Assembly: GCA_903970405.1 (NCBI GenBank)
Contig: CAJCIT010000029.1
Coordinates: forward strand, 1-49,269
Direction: 5' to 3'
Length of the DNA: 49,269 nucleotides
From: Acidobacteriaceae bacterium
GTDB taxonomy: Bacteria > Acidobacteriota > Terriglobia > Bryobacterales > Bryobacteraceae
Shown here one piece after another: positions 35,534 to 46,433 of this stretch. The notes below the pieces were generated by a model. The model worked only from the letters and a program-made list of their open reading frames with translations, did no database searches and was not told the DNA's origin. The position numbers were made by a program, and so were the translations under genes. The first letter of the stretch is position 1. Every line of letters begins with the position of its first letter.

Positions 35534-36463
35534 CTATTCGAATTTCTCGTGCTTCGTCAAATGATAACCATTGAGGAACGCATCGGCCGCCATGCGCCGT
35601 TTGCCCGGGATCTGGACTTCGAGGAGTTCAAGCGATGTATTCGCGCCACACGCCACCAGCAGGCGCTTTCCCGCCGCAATCAAGGTTCCCGGCTTTTCCG
35701 CGGAGAGTTCGGGCGCTAGGCGAGCCCGCCAGATAGCGAAGGGTTGGCCGCGCCAGACAGTGCTCAAACCCGGCCATGGCGTAAAACCGCGCAGCCGGTT
35801 GTAGGTGACCTCGGCCGGGCGATTCCAATCCGCCAGCCCGTCTTCCTTCTTGAGAATCGGCGCGAAAGTGGCCTCGGCGTCATTTTGCTTCTCAGCCGCG
35901 ATGGCGCCTGCTTCGATGCCGCGGATGGCTTGAATCAATAAATCCGCGCCCATCGTGGCCAACCGGGCGGCGAGTTCCGGCGCAACTTCATCTGGTCCTA
36001 TCGAAGTTGAGGCTTTCAGCAACATGCCGCCCGTATCGAGGCCCGCGTCAATGCGCATGATGGTGACGCCGGTGACGGTTTCGCCGTTCGCAATGGCCCA
36101 CTGAATCGGCGCGGCGCCCCGATACTTCGGGAGCAATGAAGCATGCACGTTCAAGATGCCGCGCGGCGGAATCTCGATAATGCTTTGCGGAATAATTTGA
36201 CCGTAGCCCACCACCACCATCAGCGATGGCGCAAGCTGCCGCAGGAGTTCGATACTCTCAGGCCGGCGGATTCGTTCCGGTTGGTGAACGGTAAGGCCCT
36301 GGGCCAGGGCGGCTTCCTTCACCGGCGACTGCGCCAATTCCTGCCCGCGGCCCTTAGGGCGGTCCGGCTGGGTAAAGACGGCATCCACCGAATAGCCGGC
36401 CGCGAGTAAGGCATTCAGTGAAGGAACCGCAAACGCGGGCGTGCCCAGAAAGACGACTCGCAC
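35534..36463 (-). CDS. fmt: Methionyl-tRNA formyltransferase
   Basis: The 309-residue enzyme formylates Met-tRNAfMet for initiation, using 10-formyl-THF. MRVVFLGTPAFAVPSLNALL is the usual N-terminus. The catalytic Asn/His are in LNVHASLLPKYRGAAPIQWA and the Asp in IDAGLDTGGML. The C-terminal OB-like domain begins around TYNRLRGFTPWPG. The usual partner def is absent. It is sandwiched six bases after the Gfo/Idh gene and 18 bases before argJ, all on the minus strand. Confidence 0.97.
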   Translation of the reverse strand: MRVVFLGTPAFAVPSLNALLAAGYSVDAVFTQPDRPKGRGQELAQSPVKEAALAQGLTVHQPERIRRPESIELLRQLAPSLMVVVGYGQIIPQSIIEIPPRGILNVHASLLPKYRGAAPIQWAIANGETVTGVTIMRIDAGLDTGGMLLKASTSIGPDEVAPELAARLATMGADLLIQAIRGIEAGAIAAEKQNDAEATFAPILKKEDGLADWNRPAEVTYNRLRGFTPWPGLSTVWRGQPFAIWRARLAPELSAEKPGTLIAAGKRLLVACGANTSLELLEVQIPGKRRMAADAFLNGYHLTKHEKFE

Positions 36464-36469
36464 GGCGGT

Positions 36470-37705
36470 TCAGAACGGCAGGATCTCTTCGCGGACAGGA
36501 TCGAAATCGATTCGCCGCTTTTGCACATAAGAGATGTTGCCGAGATGCGAGGCCTGTGCCGAACGGTGCCCAATGAGGACATCGCCGTTCGGTAAGGCTC
36601 GCGTACGGACACACTCCAGGAAATTATTGACGTGATCCTGGGTCAGGCCGTCCACGCGGTCGGGCGCTGGGTAGCCCGTTACGGTGACCGGCGTCTTCGA
36701 GCCCTTGGGGAAGAAGTCGAACTTATTCCGGTCAATGTAGAGGCGGCCTTCGGTGCCCGCGATTTCGAGCGCCGCGCCGGTGATACCGGGCGCCAGGGTC
36801 GCTTCGAAAGTGGCAATGTACTGGCCGGGGTCCGGATACTCCAGCGTCACGTTGATGGTGTCAGGGGCGGTGCGTCCGTCTTTGTACGCGAATACGCCGC
36901 CGACACCCGTAGCCGCCAGCGGCACATCCTTGCCCGTCATCATATGGACCACGTCGATCCAGTGCGTGAATAGATCTGTCACCTGGCCGCCGCCGAAATC
37001 GAGGTAGGCGCGCCAGTTGTAATACTGCTGAGGGTCGTAATCGCGCCACTTCACCGGCCCCAGGAAATGAGCCCAATCCAAATTGCCAGGCTTGGTCTGC
37101 AACGATTCGGGCGCTTTGCGCAAGTGGTATCCGTTGCCATGCCACCAGGTGCGGGCCAGCGTGATTTTGCCGAGTTTGCCGGTGTCGAAATACTCGTGCT
37201 TCGCCTCTAAGTAGTGCTTGCCGGAGCGCTGCTGCATCCCGACCTGGCAAACGCAGTTATTGATGCGCGCGGCTTTGACAATCAGCGGCCCTTCCTCGGG
37301 CGTGCGGGTCAGCGGTTTCTCGACATACACATCCTTGCCCGCATTCAGGGCATCGATGGCAATCGCGCTGTGCCAGTGGTCCGGCGTGGCGATCAGCACA
37401 GCCACCAAATCTTTGTTCTCCAGCAGCTTGCGGTGATCGCTATAGGTGGCTGCGTCCACGGCCTTCTGTTTGGCGAGGTCAATCTGCTGGCTGTAGACAT
37501 CGCAGACCGCGCCCACGCGCACGTTCGCGTTGTTCATGAACAGACTCATGACATGCCGCCCCCGATCGCCGACGCCGATCACGCCCATGTTCAGCGTATC
37601 GTTGGCGCCCAGAATGCGCGAGTAGGAAGCGGCCGTCATCGCAATCGCGCCAGTGGAAGCGGCTCGGGTTGCCTGACGGATGAAGTCTCGTCTGTTGTTT
37701 TGCAT
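36470..37705 (-). CDS. Tat-exported Gfo/Idh/MocA-family oxidoreductase
   Basis: From ATG 37705 the protein has 411 residues and starts with a Tat signal (NRRDFIRQATRAASTGAIAM). The Rossmann motif LNMGVIGVGDRGRHVMSLF and the VYVEKPLTRTPEE motif follow, the latter carrying the catalytic Lys. Conserved HWIDVVHMMTG and WWHGNGYHLR lie in the second domain. Exported members of this family, which occur in many copies in acidobacteria and planctomycetes, carry NAD(P) with them across the membrane and act on sugars or glycosides; substrates are mostly unknown. No ribosome site is seen. A TATAAT lies six bases before the ATG, which would make the mRNA leaderless. fmt and argJ follow closely. Confidence 0.92.
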   Translation of the reverse strand: MQNNRRDFIRQATRAASTGAIAMTAASYSRILGANDTLNMGVIGVGDRGRHVMSLFMNNANVRVGAVCDVYSQQIDLAKQKAVDAATYSDHRKLLENKDLVAVLIATPDHWHSAIAIDALNAGKDVYVEKPLTRTPEEGPLIVKAARINNCVCQVGMQQRSGKHYLEAKHEYFDTGKLGKITLARTWWHGNGYHLRKAPESLQTKPGNLDWAHFLGPVKWRDYDPQQYYNWRAYLDFGGGQVTDLFTHWIDVVHMMTGKDVPLAATGVGGVFAYKDGRTAPDTINVTLEYPDPGQYIATFEATLAPGITGAALEIAGTEGRLYIDRNKFDFFPKGSKTPVTVTGYPAPDRVDGLTQDHVNNFLECVRTRALPNGDVLIGHRSAQASHLGNISYVQKRRIDFDPVREEILPF

Positions 37706-37711
37706 GAGCGA

Positions 37712-37717
37712 ATTATA
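37712..37717 (-). promoter_or_regulatory. -10 box directly before the Tat Gfo/Idh gene
   Basis: On the minus strand a perfect TATAAT is followed by six bases and then the ATG, so +1 would be the A of ATG. A candidate -35 (TTGGCT) lies 15 bases upstream of it, which is short. No Shine-Dalgarno site is present, which agrees with a leaderless transcript. Confidence 0.4.
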
Positions 37718-37968
37718 TATGCGATGGTGGAGAGCCAAAGGTTACCAGGGCCAACAGCAAGGCGGACGGTTCATCTGTTCCGATATCGGGCCCGCGCAAT
37801 CGGGTCGTCTCTATGGGCACCGGCGGAAAGATCGCAATTGACAAACTGCCCGAACTGTTACACCGAAGAAATCGCTGATAGCGCATCCCCCTGACGCCCG
37901 TTTTCCCCGAAGGAATCTCTCGGACATGCTACAAATTGCGCAGGGCCAAAGACCCACCCTGAAACGAG

Positions 37969-38808
37969 ATGAGCAGCGTTATGACTGACCAGCCTGAACA
38001 ATCCCCACCCGACGGGGAACGCGAATGGGAGGAAGTGTTGACCTCGCTTTGCCATTTACAGCGCGTTCTTCCCGGCGCCGTGGTTGTCGGAGGCACGGCA
38101 AGCGCCCTCTACGCCAAGCATCGGTTCTCGTTCGACCACGATCACGTCTTGCCCGATCTGCGTAGCCGATTTGACGAGGTCCTGACCGATCTTGAGGCCG
38201 TCGCCGGTTGGGAGACGGCGCGGTTACGGCGTCCGCATCTAATTCTTGGCTCGCTCGACGGGATTGACACCGGCATTCGTCAACTGCGCCGCTCTCAACC
38301 TCTGGAGACGACGACCATGCGCGTCGGCGACTTTGATGTTCGCCTTCCAACTCTGCCGGAAATCCTAAGAATCAAGGCATTCTTGTGTTTGGATCGCAAC
38401 GCGACGCGCGACTATCTGGACCTTGCCGCACTGGCTTCGCATCAGGGCTTCGACGCCGCCGTGATGGCGCTAACCCCCATGGATTACCTGTACCCGCAAA
38501 AGAACGGCGACACATGGGCAGTACGTACTCAGCTTGTCAAGCAACTCGCCGATCCGCGTCCTTACGATCTGGATAGCGTCGATCTTGCCGAATACAAGGG
38601 CATTCGACCGCCGCTCAATCTATGGGAAAATGTCGTCGAGATATGCGCCAGTCTTTCCGGCCGGCTGACGCATGAATTCGCCGCTCAGATGAAGGCCGAC
38701 ACGTCGCCGAACGCGGACACGGCTTCGGCGTCTCTCGAAGACTGGCGAAAAGCTCGCGAGCGTGGAGAAAAACCGGCCGTTCCGCCATTGCCGGGGCTCA
38801 AGACATGA
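37969..38808 (+). CDS. AbiEii/AbiGii-like nucleotidyltransferase
   Basis: The 279-residue protein carries the nucleotidyltransferase core: VVVGGTASALYAKHRFSFDH, then DH, gives the GG-T/S and S-x-D-x-D residues. RLPTLPEILRIKAFL, followed by RNATRDYLDLAAL, matches the later 'EllaxKl...RDyxDl' part of AbiEii toxins. AbiEii enzymes transfer nucleotides to RNA or tRNA and arrest growth during phage attack. Here the gene comes first and overlaps a 75-residue gene by ATGA, which is the reverse of the usual AbiEi-AbiEii order. The C-terminal ~60 residues are helical and charged. ATG 37981 is an alternative start. Confidence 0.8.
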   Translation: MSSVMTDQPEQSPPDGEREWEEVLTSLCHLQRVLPGAVVVGGTASALYAKHRFSFDHDHVLPDLRSRFDEVLTDLEAVAGWETARLRRPHLILGSLDGIDTGIRQLRRSQPLETTTMRVGDFDVRLPTLPEILRIKAFLCLDRNATRDYLDLAALASHQGFDAAVMALTPMDYLYPQKNGDTWAVRTQLVKQLADPRPYDLDSVDLAEYKGIRPPLNLWENVVEICASLSGRLTHEFAAQMKADTSPNADTASASLEDWRKARERGEKPAVPPLPGLKT

Positions 38809-39032
38809 AACACCGTCACCTTAACCACGAAGCCTTCACGCTTGCGGCTATCGAGGACATTCTTGCGCGAGGCAGTATGCCGGATTGGGCGCCACTCCTG
38901 CATGCGATTGAGGCCGATCCGTATGGAGATGTAGCTGAAAAGACGCTGCGTATCTGTGCGGCGCGCGATATCTACGGAGCGTCGAAATTATTCAACCGCC
39001 TGATTCAGAACGCCCGTCAGCCAAAACCGTAA
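38805..39032 (+). CDS. Small partner of the AbiEii-like protein
   Basis: This 75-residue protein overlaps the nucleotidyltransferase stop by ATGA. It is all-helical in appearance: HEAFTLAAIEDILARGSMPD, then LLHAIEADPYGDVAEKTLRI and a basic end. It has no AbiEi winged helix and no known DNA-binding motif. Its place suggests an antitoxin or regulator that binds the nucleotidyltransferase directly. No named family is recognised. Confidence 0.7.
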   Translation: MKHRHLNHEAFTLAAIEDILARGSMPDWAPLLHAIEADPYGDVAEKTLRICAARDIYGASKLFNRLIQNARQPKP

Positions 39033-39112
39033 TCGCAAGCCAACCGGTAACCGCTCATATGATTCCCACCAGCTTCTGAGAGAATAGAGAAAGTTCCCCG
39101 CCCTGGCCTCCC

Positions 39113-41871
<2,759 letters not shown>

Positions 41872-41875
<4 letters not shown>

Positions 41876-42705
41876 CCGGGGAGCCGCTGGAGCCACAACT
41901 CGATCCGGCAGTGGACACGGACGTTGAGGCGCGAGTCACCGGGACCGCGCCGCTAAAGCCTGATGCGTTGAGTGATGCGCCCGAGCCGCTACCGGCGCAG
42001 GCGCCTGTTGAGAAGTGGCCATTTTGGGGATATGGCGACCTGGCCCTGCTCATCGGTTGTTTCTTCGGAAGCTTCGTGTTGGTGGGCCTGCTGTTTGGCG
42101 TCGCGGCCGTCGCGCTCCCCGAGGTCAAGAAGAATCTGGTAACTCTCTCGCTGGTAGCACAGGTGGTCTTGTACGGGCTGGCCTACCTTTCGTTGTACTT
42201 TACGCTCAAGAGCCGGTACGGACGTCCACTGCTTCGTTCGCTCGGGTGGAAGGTCCCGCGCCAAGGCCTTCTGATTCCGGCCGTGGCAGGCATTGTTCTG
42301 CCCTTCGCGGTCAGCGTGTTGGTGACGCCGTTTCATCCGCCGAAGATCGATTCGCCTTTCGACAAGTTCGCCGCTTCGCCAGCCACGTTGGTGTTCTTCG
42401 GCATTGTGGCGGCAATCCTGGCGCCGGCGATCGAAGAACTGGTGTTTCGCGGATTCCTGCAGCCGCTTCTATCGAAAACTTTTGGGGTGGTGGCGGGGGT
42501 TCTGGCGACAGCCCTGCTGTTCGGAGCGCTGCACTTGCCGGAATACTCGAACGCTTGGCAGTACGCAGCGGCAGTGACGCTGGCGGGAATCGCCTTTGGC
42601 GCGATGCGGGCCTGGACGGATTCCACCCTTGCGTCGGCCATCATGCATGGGGGCTTCAATCTGGTGACGGTGGTGGCGCTATTTGCACGCGAAGGGAAAC
42701 ATTGA
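41872..42705 (+). CDS. CPBP-family intramembrane protease
   Basis: The 277-residue protein has a Pro/Ala-rich cytosolic N-terminus of about 45 residues and then about seven or eight membrane segments. The CPBP/Rce1 (Abi) motifs are present: [11 protein letters not shown] with the catalytic Glu pair and Arg, FGALHLPEY with a His, and [11 protein letters not shown] with HxxxN. Such proteins cleave prenylated or membrane substrates or protect against bacteriocins; the substrate is unknown. Its ATG overlaps the uvrA stop, so the two are co-translated, though no functional link is obvious. Confidence 0.92.
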
Positions 42706-42727
42706 GAACCGCCCACGCCTAACCCAC

Positions 42728-42873
42728 GCCTTCAGAGCCGCGTCCGTTTATCTCGAGGATTTTTCCCACGTCCTCAGGGGCGCGGCCGGTTACTGGTCCC
42801 GGATGCAGTGGCGATTCGACTCGCTTCTGAACCGCGCGCGTAATGTAAGCAAGCGCTGCCGCGGCTCGGTAGC
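42728..42873. repeat. Composite of eroded dispersed repeats upstream of yebC
   Basis: GCCTTCAGAGCCGCGTCCGT at 42728-42747 is a mutated left arm of repeat A. CTGAACCGC at 42827, followed by AAGCAAGCG, resembles the palindrome at 13855-13985. CCGCGGCTCGGTAGC at 42859-42873 is the exact reverse complement of 43757-43771, on the other side of yebC. No gene is seen in 42706-42994. Confidence 0.7.
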
Positions 42874-42994
42874 TACGGAGCTTTGCCCCGCGAGCTGGGC
42901 CCGCGCCGGCCGGGGCGCCCGCCTTTGTTATCCTCAAAAGTTAAGAGCGCAGGCGGAAGCTGAGACTTGCCGCGTTTGTTTCTGAGGTTTTCCC

Positions 42995-43741
42995 ATGTCC
43001 GGACACTCTAAATGGGCCACAATCAAGCATAAGAAGGCGGCCCTTGACGCCAAGCGCGGTAAGGCATTCACGCGCCTGATCAAAGAAATCATGATTGCCG
43101 CGCGTGGGGGCGGCGGCGATCCCGACGGCAACCCGCGGCTGCGCACGGCCATCATCGCGGCCAAGGCCGTTTCCATGCCGGCCGATAACATCAAACGCGC
43201 CGTCATGCGCGGGACCGGCGAACTGGAAGGCGGCCAGATCGACGAAATCATGTTCGAAGGGTATGGACCGGGGGGCGCGGCCGTCCTGGTGGCGACAGCC
43301 ACTGACAACCGGAACCGGACTGTCAGCGAGATCCGCCACATGTTCGGGAAGAACGGCGGCAACCTGGGCGAACAGGGCAGCGTGGCGTGGATGTTCGAAC
43401 GCAAGAGCGAGATCTGGGTGGATGGCGGGAACGCAACCGAAGACCGGTTGCTGGATGTGCTGCTGGACGCCGGCGCCGACGACATACGGGACATAGACGG
43501 AAGCTGGCAGATTCTTTCGGCCCCCGAAGCTCACGAGGCGGTGATGCAGGCGCTCGAGAAGGCGAAGATTCCCCACGAGTCGGCCGAAATCGCCATGGTG
43601 CCGAAGAATACGGTGAAGCTGGAAGGCAGCCACGCGCGGGCGATGATGAAGCTCTACGAAGCGCTGGAAGAGCATGACGACGTGCAGAACGTGTACGGCA
43701 ACTACGAACTCGATGAAGATGAAATCGAGGCGATGGCCTAA
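42995..43741 (+). CDS. yebC: YebC/PmpR-family protein
   Basis: The 248-residue protein is a typical YebC/TACO1 member: MSGHSKWATIKHKKAALDAK at the start, then GKAFTRLIKEIMIAARGGG, PADNIKRAVMRG, EGYGPGGAAVLV and, at the end, LDEDEIEAMA. These proteins were long annotated as transcription regulators; more recent work ties them to translation on the ribosome, notably of proline-rich stretches. It stands before ruvC, a common arrangement, but 195 bases of repeats now separate the two. Matching 15-bp inverted repeats flank it. Confidence 0.96.
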   Translation: MSGHSKWATIKHKKAALDAKRGKAFTRLIKEIMIAARGGGGDPDGNPRLRTAIIAAKAVSMPADNIKRAVMRGTGELEGGQIDEIMFEGYGPGGAAVLVATATDNRNRTVSEIRHMFGKNGGNLGEQGSVAWMFERKSEIWVDGGNATEDRLLDVLLDAGADDIRDIDGSWQILSAPEAHEAVMQALEKAKIPHESAEIAMVPKNTVKLEGSHARAMMKLYEALEEHDDVQNVYGNYELDEDEIEAMA

Positions 43742-43756
43742 GTGAGCGGCAGCGAA

Positions 43757-43792
43757 GCTACCGAGCCGCGGCCGTCAGGGAGCGGCCGGTTA
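43757..43792. repeat. Repeat A half-copy after yebC
   Basis: GCTACCGAGCCGCGG, followed by CCGTCAGGGAGCGGCCGGTT, is a left half of palindromic repeat A (core GAGCCGCG-CCGTCAGGGAGCG). Its first 15 bases are an exact inverted match to 42859-42873. Confidence 0.8.
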
Positions 43793-43800
43793 AAGCGCCT

Positions 43801-43897
43801 GAGCGGCAGCGAACGGTAAAACGAGAGCGCGGCGGCGAACGGTAAGACGAGAGCGCGCAGCGAACGGTAACGAGAGCGCGGCAGCGAACGGTAACGA
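43801..43897. repeat. Tandem repeats between yebC and ruvC
   Basis: Four units of 23-26 bases lie at 43801, 43825, 43851 and 43874. Each has a GAGCGCGGCAGCGAACGGTA-like body and ends ACGA; they differ by small indels. A partial earlier unit starts at 43744 (GAGCGGCAGCGAA). No frame through the array looks coding. It ends 39 bases before ruvC. Confidence 0.9.
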
Positions 43898-43936
43898 GAG
43901 GCGGCGCCTGCAACGTCGCGGCCATCCTGGAACAAA

Positions 43937-44434
43937 ATGAAAATCCTCGGCGTCGACTGCGGGACGGAACGCACTGGATACGGCGTCATCTCGACCGATG
44001 GGCGGCGTCACTCGCTGATCTCGACTGGCGTGATCCGCAACAAATCCACGCTGCCGCTGTGCGAACGGCTGGCGGTGATCGCGGCTGAGCTCCGGGCGCT
44101 GATCGCGGCGCACACGCCGGAAGCGGTGGCGGTGGAAGATATCTTCCACGCGCTGAATGCGAAGTCAGCCTTCAAGCTGGCGCATGTGCGCGGGGTGGTG
44201 CTGCTGGTGGCCGCGGAAGCGGGCCTGCCGGTGGGAGAGTACTCCCCGCTCGAAGTGAAGATGAGCGTCGTGGGCTTTGGGCGGGCTGAAAAGCAGCAGG
44301 TTCAACTGATGGTTCGCTCCATTCTCAAAACGGATCTCGTGGTGGAGACGTTCGATGCCTCGGACGCCCTGGCGGTGGCGCTGTGTCATGCCATGCGCGC
44401 CGGCACTTTGGCGGCAATAGGGGCGCGGCGATGA
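43937..44434 (+). CDS. ruvC: Holliday junction endonuclease RuvC
   Basis: The 165-residue protein is RuvC, the dimeric resolvase of recombination intermediates. The RNase H-like acidic residues are D7 ([13 protein letters not shown]), E67 ([10 protein letters not shown]) and D140/D143 ([13 protein letters not shown]). The conserved [10 protein letters not shown] and [12 protein letters not shown] segments are present. ruvA and ruvB are not adjacent. Its stop overlaps the ATG of an exported unknown, so it heads, or is part of, a run that reaches tpiA. Confidence 0.96.
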   Translation: MKILGVDCGTERTGYGVISTDGRRHSLISTGVIRNKSTLPLCERLAVIAAELRALIAAHTPEAVAVEDIFHALNAKSAFKLAHVRGVVLLVAAEAGLPVGEYSPLEVKMSVVGFGRAEKQQVQLMVRSILKTDLVVETFDASDALAVALCHAMRAGTLAAIGARR

Positions 44435-45096
44435 GGCGGGTCCTGCTGACTTGCTGCGCCGTCTACGTTCTGGCCTCGATGCCGGCGGCGTTATGGGCCC
44501 AGACGCCGCGTCTTGTTTTCACTAAGGAGTTCCCGCACAGCAACCCCGAGTACGTGAACATTTCGGTGGACCGGACCGGGCATGTGGAGTACAAGGAAGC
44601 GCCCGAGGACAAACCGATCATGGCGACCCTGACGGCAGCGGAAACCGGCAAAGCCTTCACATTGGCCGAGCAGGTGGAGTGGTTCAAGACGCCGATTGAA
44701 TCCGGCTTGAAGGTGGCGAACATGGGCAGGAAGACGTTCCGCTACGAGCCGGAATCGGGAGCGGCTTCGGAGGCGGTCTTCAACTACACCACCATTGTGC
44801 CGGCACAGCAGTTGCTCACCTGGTTCGAAACGCTAAGTTCCACCGAACAGGCGTGGGTGGATCTGGACCGGACCGTTCATTTCGATCATCTCGGTGTCAA
44901 TGACGCGCTGGCCGAAGTGGAGGGCCTCTGGTTGAGGAAAGAACTGATGGCGCCGGATCAGTTTCTGCCGCTGTTAAAGCGCGTTATCAAGCAGGAATCC
45001 ATTATGCACATGGCGCGAGACAGAGCGGCCCGGTTGAAAGACGAGATTGAAGCCTTCTTGGCGGGGGACAAGCCGCCCGTGGAAGCGAACCGCTGA
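44431..45096 (+). CDS. Exported protein of unknown function
   Basis: ATG 44431 (ATGA overlap with ruvC) gives 221 residues with a clean signal peptide ([24 protein letters not shown] cleavage). The mature part is soluble, with a mixed first half ([19 protein letters not shown]) and a helical, charged second half ([20 protein letters not shown]). It has no Cys in the mature part and no recognised motif. It overlaps the TlpA-like gene by one base, so the two exported proteins probably work together. Confidence 0.8.
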   Translation: MRRVLLTCCAVYVLASMPAALWAQTPRLVFTKEFPHSNPEYVNISVDRTGHVEYKEAPEDKPIMATLTAAETGKAFTLAEQVEWFKTPIESGLKVANMGRKTFRYEPESGAASEAVFNYTTIVPAQQLLTWFETLSSTEQAWVDLDRTVHFDHLGVNDALAEVEGLWLRKELMAPDQFLPLLKRVIKQESIMHMARDRAARLKDEIEAFLAGDKPPVEANR

Positions 45097-46424
45097 TGAA
45101 ACGTGTGCGGGTTCTCATCGTTGCGGTCCTCCTGACGCCTGCCTCCCAGGTTGCGGTGGCGCAGTCCGCTCAGCCGCCGGCGCAGCCACAAGGCCTTAAG
45201 AGCCAGGCTCCGGGTCAAGAGGATCAAGATCTGGCCGAGGCGGCGGCGCTTTCGAACGGAAGCGCCATCGATTTCATTCGAGAGATGGAGCGCTTTCTGC
45301 GAAAGTACCCGAACGCGAAGCGCAGGGAAGAGATCACGCGGTCGCTGTTCAAAGCGGCGCGCGACGTGAATGACAACCGCCGGACCGCGCTCTATGGCGA
45401 ACAACTGTTAGTGAAGGATCGGGATGACATTGGCGTGCTGGGCCCGGTTGGAAAGGCGTTGAACACTCTTCATGATCCGGCGGCGGCGATGCGGGTGGTG
45501 GATTATTCCGAACGGCTGGAAAGGAAGCTGGCTGAAAGCGAGAAGGCGCTGGACCGCGAGCCGAATGCGCGCAGCCGCGGGCAGCGGCGGTACGATCTGA
45601 ACCGCGCCATGGGCGAGGCCTTTCTGATCCGGGCGAAGGCGCTGGACACGCTGGGAAAGACGCCCGAGGCAATTAAGGCGGCGCGCAGGGCTTACGTCTA
45701 CAGCCTGACCGCCGACGCAGCACGTACCGAGGCGCTCTTGCTTCAGAAGGCCGGCCGCTATGACGAAGCCACCCTGGCCGCCGCGAATGCATTGGCTCTT
45801 TCCGATGCCGCGGAGTTGCACGCCGAGAACCGAAAGTTGCTTTCAGAGCTGTATCTGAAAAACCATCCCGGCGAGAAGGGCCTGGGAGACATCCTCTTAA
45901 AGAGCATCGATGAAACTTCGAAACAGGTTGACCGGCGGACAGAGTCTTTCGGCAATACGCCCTCAACGAAGGTATCGGAGTTTGAACTGTCCGGACTGCA
46001 AGGAAACAAGCTTGCGCTGAACAGCCTGAAGGGGAAGGTGGTGATCCTGGATTTCTGGGCCACCTGGTGCAACCCGTGCCGGGCCCAGCATCCGCTGTAT
46101 GAGCGCGTGAAGGCGCAGTTCAAGGGCCAGGAACAAGTGGTGTTTCTAGACATCGATAGCGACCAGGAACGCGCCATCGTGCCCCGCTTTCTTCAGGATT
46201 TGAAATGGGACGCCACGTCTGTCTATTACGAGGACGGACTGCTGGGGGCCCTGAACATTTCGAGCTTGCCCACCACGGTCTTGCTGGATCGCAGTGGCGA
46301 TGTCTTCAGCAAGATAGCCGGGTTCACGCCTGAGACTTTTGCGGATCTTCTGACGGACCGCATCAAACAGGCGCTGGCCTCGGGCGGCAGTACGGCGCCA
46401 ACTCCGGCGCAGTCCGCGAACTAG
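45096..46424 (+). CDS. Exported TlpA-like thioredoxin with helical repeat N-terminus
   Basis: The 442-residue protein has a signal peptide (VLIVAVLLTPASQVAVAQ). About 250 residues of TPR-like helices follow (AMGEAFLIRAKALDTLGKTP, AAANALALSDAAELHAENRK). From about residue 290 there is a TlpA/AhpC-TSA thioredoxin domain with the redox site WATWCNPC, a FLDIDSDQE turn and a cis-Pro at SLPTTVLLD. It would reduce or rearrange disulfides outside the cytosol. Such TPR-thioredoxin proteins are common in acidobacteria. It is coupled to the exported unknown before it. Confidence 0.88.
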   Translation: MKRVRVLIVAVLLTPASQVAVAQSAQPPAQPQGLKSQAPGQEDQDLAEAAALSNGSAIDFIREMERFLRKYPNAKRREEITRSLFKAARDVNDNRRTALYGEQLLVKDRDDIGVLGPVGKALNTLHDPAAAMRVVDYSERLERKLAESEKALDREPNARSRGQRRYDLNRAMGEAFLIRAKALDTLGKTPEAIKAARRAYVYSLTADAARTEALLLQKAGRYDEATLAAANALALSDAAELHAENRKLLSELYLKNHPGEKGLGDILLKSIDETSKQVDRRTESFGNTPSTKVSEFELSGLQGNKLALNSLKGKVVILDFWATWCNPCRAQHPLYERVKAQFKGQEQVVFLDIDSDQERAIVPRFLQDLKWDATSVYYEDGLLGALNISSLPTTVLLDRSGDVFSKIAGFTPETFADLLTDRIKQALASGGSTAPTPAQSAN

Positions 46425-46433
46425 ATTGAAGAC

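Noticed and set aside
37840..37880. TTGACA promoter before the AbiEii-like gene
   Set aside because: TTGACA is present, but at 17 bases the downstream hexamer is CACCGA, which is no -10 box.
43801..43897. CRISPR array or coding repeat
   Set aside because: Units vary by indels, there are no spacers and no cas genes, and no frame stays open.
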